36,221 nt of DNA from an uncultured bacterium. Its GTDB lineage: Bacteria; Patescibacteriota; Minisyncoccia; Phycocordibacterales; PALSA-1337. Positions 33,669 through 36,221 of the stretch are shown piece after piece. The notes below the pieces were generated by a model. The model was not told where the DNA came from. It saw nothing but the letters and a program-made list of their open reading frames with translations, and did no database searches. Within the stretch, counting starts at the first letter, position 1. Every line of letters starts with the position of its first letter. The stretch is taken from the NCBI GenBank assembly GCA_903846945.1, contig CAINCE010000070.1, positions 1 through 36,221 on the forward strand, read 5' to 3'. The position numbers were made by a program, and so were the translations under genes.

Positions 33669-33772
33669 AAATAACCCCCCGAAACCTTGCACAATGCAAA
33701 GCTTCAGAGGGTCAAAGATTCAGAAAGCCAGGGGGTCATAAGGACCAGAGACCCTAAGTATCCGAGCTAGAA

Positions 33773-34429
33773 TCAGCGGGAGCAGAACTGAAGGCTAGCA
33801 TGCCACTCATACGCGCCCTCGACAGAATAGGCGCTCAGGTACCAACCGTCGCCGACGAGGCGGCCGCTGACAGCCCAAAGGTTGCCGTCTGAACCGTAAA
33901 TGTAGGCAACGAGCCAACTACCGATCTTGTCATCCGTCGGCTTTGCCTTTAGTACCTGGAAGAAGTGAGCGAGTTTGATGTCCTCGTTCGCATCACCAAG
34001 TTCTGTACGAATACCGAGATCCTTGGACTTCTTCTTGAGTTCGTGGATACGAATGGTTGCCACCGGAACATCCGCCTCGATCAGTGGCAACATCAACCGT
34101 TTGAAATCAGGTGACATGTAGCCAACCTTGACACCATCGATGGTTTTACCTTCGATGAAGTGGTCGGCGGCCTTGAACTGTTGGGTAGCTATGGTCGATA
34201 CCGACGTTATGAGCTTGAGAAGTTTGGGTGGGGCAGGCTTAACCTTGCTTACCACTCCTTTCATCCAACACGCCTCCTTACGGAGAAATGCGATCCCATT
34301 CTTCTCCCAATGCGAACCATCGGACCCTGCCAACTTTCTGGAGAAGTCCGATACTAGACCGAGCCTATCTTTCGGGACGGTCACTAAAACTCGCAATAGC
34401 GAGCCGAGAATGTCGTTTTGTTTTGACAT
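33773..34429 (-). CDS. DGR target protein with C-terminal variable region
   Basis: The 218-aa product starts with MSKQNDILGSLLRVLVTVPK and has a helical N-terminal half (RLGLVSDFSRKLAGSDGSHWEKNGIAFLRKEACW). The C-terminal part (about 165-218) carries WLVAYIYGSDGNLWAVSG, DGWYLSAYSVE and YEWHASLQFCSR, consistent with the C-type-lectin-like/FGE-type fold that DGR targets use as a binding scaffold. The last 34 codons are the variable repeat, which stops at the final sense codon. Residues differing from the template are 188, 190, 192, 193, 197, 199, 205, 207, 210 and 213. No signal peptide or membrane helix is seen. It lies downstream of the reverse transcriptase on the same strand. Confidence 0.9.
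   Translation of the reverse strand: MSKQNDILGSLLRVLVTVPKDRLGLVSDFSRKLAGSDGSHWEKNGIAFLRKEACWMKGVVSKVKPAPPKLLKLITSVSTIATQQFKAADHFIEGKTIDGVKVGYMSPDFKRLMLPLIEADVPVATIRIHELKKKSKDLGIRTELGDANEDIKLAHFFQVLKAKPTDDKIGSWLVAYIYGSDGNLWAVSGRLVGDGWYLSAYSVEGAYEWHASLQFCSR
33776..33878 (-). other. DGR variable repeat (VR)
   Basis: This 103-bp stretch aligns without gaps to 35985-36087. Of the 14 mismatches, 13 are at template adenines (coding sense) and 1 at a template T. Both ends fix the borders: after the last 16 identical bases (CAGTTCTGCTCCCGC region) the target stops with TGA whereas the TR continues differently. The constant 3' end acts as the initiation-of-mutagenic-homology site by analogy with other DGRs. 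Confidence 0.95.
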
Positions 34430-34553
34430 AGTCTGTATCTCTTTTGAATGTTCTACCTATTCAGGCTAGTTTTCCGGCACATACCGGAGCATTTCCTGAT
34501 TCCATTTGAGGATATCATACTCAACAATATGAGTCAATGGTTTTACTACTTTG

Positions 34554-35570
34554 TCAAAAAATAGAGTGAAGGCAACTGATTTTTGTACGCATTTTCCACG
34601 TATTTCCGTGAGACAACATACCCAGATAAGACCTCATAGTTGCTTCAAATTTATCAAGGTCACCATTTTGCTTTATGGCTATATTTCTAAACATTCTCTT
34701 CTCTGTTGCCTTTCTAAGTATCAAGTGATCAATGAAATGTACCCAACCTAGAAAATCAACTCCAGACGCAAACGTCTGGATAGATACTTTGTCTGGATGG
34801 AGGTCTAGCTTCAGTTCGGCGTGCAAATATTGCCGTATCTCGATCAGGATCGATTCAAGCTGTACTCTATTCTGATCGAGGATTACAAAATCATCCGCAT
34901 ATCGGATATACCAACGTGCCTTCAATCGATGCTTGACATATTGATCGAATTCGTTTAGAAAGATGTTTACAAATAATTGCGAAGTGAGATTTCCTAGTGG
35001 CAGTCCAACACCACTTACAGTTGAATGAAAACTGCCAATGATTTGTTTAACTAACCACATGATATTTGCATCAGGAATATATCTTTCAAGGATGATAAAC
35101 AATGTTTGATGGTCTATAGAAGCAAAGAATTTTCTAATGTCACATTTCAAAACCCACACGGTCTTTGTGTGATCAAATGAAGCACGACGAGCAAATTCAC
35201 TAAACCTCTTGAAACCTCTGTGTGTACCTTTATCGTCTCTACATGAATAGGAATCGAAGATGAACGTCCTATCGAAAAATGGGTACAATTGCCGATACAC
35301 CGCATGGTGTAGCAATCGATCTCTAACTAAGGCCTTGTGAATATCTCGAGACTTGGGGTCATGAATCTTGAAATGATGGTATTCACCATGACAATATGAT
35401 TTATTATTCAAGTCATCATTTAATTCTCTAATGTTAAATAGAAGATTGCGGGTAAAATTTGAAACATCTATTTTGCACCTCTTACAATTCACAAACTCCT
35501 TCCATGCCGCAAGCAAATTGTTCATAGAAATGATATCCTCGTAACTATGATTGAACTGAACCCTGCTCAT
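34554..35570 (-). CDS. DGR reverse transcriptase
   Basis: The error-prone reverse transcriptase copies the template RNA with adenine-specific infidelity. The 338-aa protein has the DGR N-terminus YEDIISMNNLLAAWKEF, VRDRLLHHAVYRQLYPFFD, SYSCRDDKGTH, the first catalytic Asp in LKCDIRKFFASIDH (D144), GVGLPLGNLTSQLFVNIFLNEFDQ (188-210) with the Ser-Gln pair found in DGR enzymes, and the catalytic YADD (224-227) followed by LDLHPDKVSIQTFASGVDFLGW. There is no maturase domain or RNase H, so it is not a group II intron or retron type. Conserved residues before Met16 favour the listed start, which overlaps the first bases of the opposing avd frame. Confidence 0.97.
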   Translation of the reverse strand: MSRVQFNHSYEDIISMNNLLAAWKEFVNCKRCKIDVSNFTRNLLFNIRELNDDLNNKSYCHGEYHHFKIHDPKSRDIHKALVRDRLLHHAVYRQLYPFFDRTFIFDSYSCRDDKGTHRGFKRFSEFARRASFDHTKTVWVLKCDIRKFFASIDHQTLFIILERYIPDANIMWLVKQIIGSFHSTVSGVGLPLGNLTSQLFVNIFLNEFDQYVKHRLKARWYIRYADDFVILDQNRVQLESILIEIRQYLHAELKLDLHPDKVSIQTFASGVDFLGWVHFIDHLILRKATEKRMFRNIAIKQNGDLDKFEATMRSYLGMLSHGNTWKMRTKISCLHSIF

Positions 35571-35963
35571 AATACAAACACTACCCCACCTCGCAGTTTA
35601 TTGCCAGAATTTTTGCCAGTAGTGGAAAAGACTAAACTTCTCTATTCATCATGGATAGTGATACATCGGAAAATCCCTCGCACAGAAAGATTTGGCATAG
35701 GTTTACGAATTGATAATGCATTCCTCGATCTATTAACTGCATTAAGGAGAGCTTCATTTTCTGAACTCAAACAAAAGATACCAATACTAGACATAGCTAT
35801 AGTAAAGATTGATGACATACGGTTCTTCCTTCAAATCTTATGGGAAAATCGCCTAATGTCCAATGAACAATACGTTTCGTTCGGCACAGAGATCGAAACT
35901 ATCGGAAAGAATGTCGGTGGCTGGAAAAAGGAAATACTAAAGAAAACTTCCACACCAAAGTGA
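35547..35963 (+). CDS. avd: DGR accessory variability determinant (Avd-like, four-helix bundle)
   Basis: Avd proteins are basic four-helix bundles, pentameric in Bordetella phage BPP-1, that bind the reverse transcriptase and the template RNA. Here LPEFLPVVEKTKLLYSSWIVIHRKIPRTERFGIGLRIDNAFLDLLTALRRASF, IAIVKIDDIRFFLQILWENRLMSNEQYVSFG and GKNVGGWKKEILKK match the family (also called 23S rRNA-intervening-sequence proteins) and the product is basic. The ATG at 35547 lies inside the 5' end of the opposing RT gene. A TTG at about 35601 or a GTG a little further on would begin the family-like part without overlap. It is encoded on the strand opposite to RT, TR and target, which is unusual. Confidence 0.93.
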   Translation: MIELNPAHNTNTTPPRSLLPEFLPVVEKTKLLYSSWIVIHRKIPRTERFGIGLRIDNAFLDLLTALRRASFSELKQKIPILDIAIVKIDDIRFFLQILWENRLMSNEQYVSFGTEIETIGKNVGGWKKEILKKTSTPK

Positions 35964-36164
35964 TGCAGAAGAAAGATTTGAATTGCGGGAGCAGAACTGA
36001 TTGCTAGCATTCCACTCATTCGCGTTCTCGACAGAATAGGCGTTCAGGTTCCAACCGTCGTCGTAGAGGTTGCCGTTGACAGCCCAAGCACTTTGCACGA
36101 TATACCATCCGTGCAGTTCCCGATCGAATACTCGATAAGGATGTGTTGTGTGTATCAGGGACAT
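35937..36164 (-). CDS. Small ORF containing the DGR template repeat
   Basis: A 75-codon frame starts at an ATG with a strong GGAGG six bases upstream and runs through the whole TR in the same frame as the target gene (GWYIVQSAWAVNGNLYDDGW, then NANEWNASNQFCSRN). It ends inside the 3' end of avd on the other strand. It may be a translated remnant of an old target gene, or translation may be a side effect of template RNA transcription. No function is claimed. Confidence 0.35.
   Translation of the reverse strand: MSLIHTTHPYRVFDRELHGWYIVQSAWAVNGNLYDDGWNLNAYSVENANEWNASNQFCSRNSNLSSASLWCGSFL
35985..36087 (-). other. DGR template repeat (TR)
   Basis: The 103-bp master copy of the VR. In coding sense it has 24 adenines, of which 13 differ from the VR. 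Eight AAC/AAT codons mark the positions designed to vary, since adenine mutagenesis of AAY can reach many amino acids but no stop codon. It is oriented like RT and target, upstream of both, and lies just past the avd stop. Confidence 0.95.
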
Positions 36165-36170
36165 AGAAGT

Positions 36171-36190
36171 CCTCCAGTATATCGTGTCAA
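36171..36190 (-). promoter_or_regulatory. Shine-Dalgarno and possible promoter for the TR transcript
   Basis: On the minus strand TTGACA (36185-36190), TATACT (36176-36181) and GGAGG (36171-36175) follow each other within 20 bases before the ATG at 36164. TTGACA and TATACT are too close to work as one promoter. Either TATACT is a -10 box whose -35 is poor, or TTGACA pairs with a weak -10 near 36165. GGAGG is the best ribosome site in the window. Confidence 0.45.
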
Positions 36191-36221
36191 TTCTATTCTT
36201 TTTATGAACATCACCATCCCC

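Noticed and set aside
34487-34516. CRISPR-like or terminator hairpins between the target and RT genes
   Set aside because: Only single short inverted repeats (CCGG pair, ACTCA/TGAGT) are present, with no T-tract and no repeat-spacer array.
34554-35570. Group II intron or retron as the source of the reverse transcriptase
   Set aside because: There is no maturase or endonuclease domain, no domain V-like RNA and no msr/msd pattern, while TR, VR and Avd are all present.
1-36221. tRNA or rRNA genes
   Set aside because: By eye I found no T-arm-like or CCA-type cloverleaf text and no rRNA core sequence; a tRNAscan run would settle it.

Overview
This window looks like part of a Patescibacteria (Candidate Phyla Radiation) genome, probably Parcubacteria-like. 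That assignment is inferred from the compact layout, a diversity-generating retroelement (DGR) whose reverse transcriptase and Avd resemble types common in that group, a lone TraD/VirB4-like ATPase with a low-complexity tail, short repeat-derived peptides inserted in-frame into housekeeping genes, and promoters placed so that several mRNAs would be leaderless. TGA acts as a stop throughout (several genes couple through ATGA overlaps), so the Gly-UGA code of Absconditabacteria/Gracilibacteria does not apply.

Layout. 1-1826 (-): the 5' part of a secreted fibronectin-III/Ig-like surface protein that runs off the left edge. 2050-7246 (-): secA, carrying two in-frame repeat insertions, then an AAA/DUF4143 ATPase and murB. 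7247-8209: no credible gene, but a strongly structured plus-strand region ending in an intrinsic terminator, which I read as a candidate noncoding RNA locus. 8210-25945: a surface-polysaccharide island with an O-antigen-ligase-like membrane protein, a Wzm/Wzt-type ABC exporter, a tightly overlapping run of methyltransferases and glycosyltransferases, a B12-binding radical SAM enzyme, a YdcF-like protein, an alpha-1,2-fucosyltransferase (GT11) and further GT2 enzymes. 25971-31664: a conjugation-type ATPase, a DUF4015 glycoside-hydrolase-like protein with a small membrane partner, hypothetical proteins, and rsmI with two insertions. 31863-32316: a DUF4258/DUF2283 pair. 32397-33668: an ATP-grasp protein.

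The main discovery is at the right end: a complete DGR at 33773-36164. A 103-bp template repeat (TR, 35985-36087) matches a variable repeat (VR, 33776-33878) at the extreme 3' end of a 218-codon target gene. I count 14 differences; 13 fall at TR adenines (coding sense) and 1 at a thymine. Ten target residues differ, eight of them from AAY (Asn) codons in the TR. Between TR and VR lie a DGR-type reverse transcriptase (YADD, GLPLGNLTSQ) and, on the opposite strand, an Avd-like four-helix-bundle protein. The TR is itself inside a small ORF with a strong Shine-Dalgarno sequence.

How the genes may work together: the island probably makes, decorates (methyl, fucose) and exports a glycan to the cell surface, and the FnIII protein is also surface-directed. 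The DGR diversifies a C-type-lectin-like binding face on a protein with no visible signal peptide, so its ligand and location remain open.
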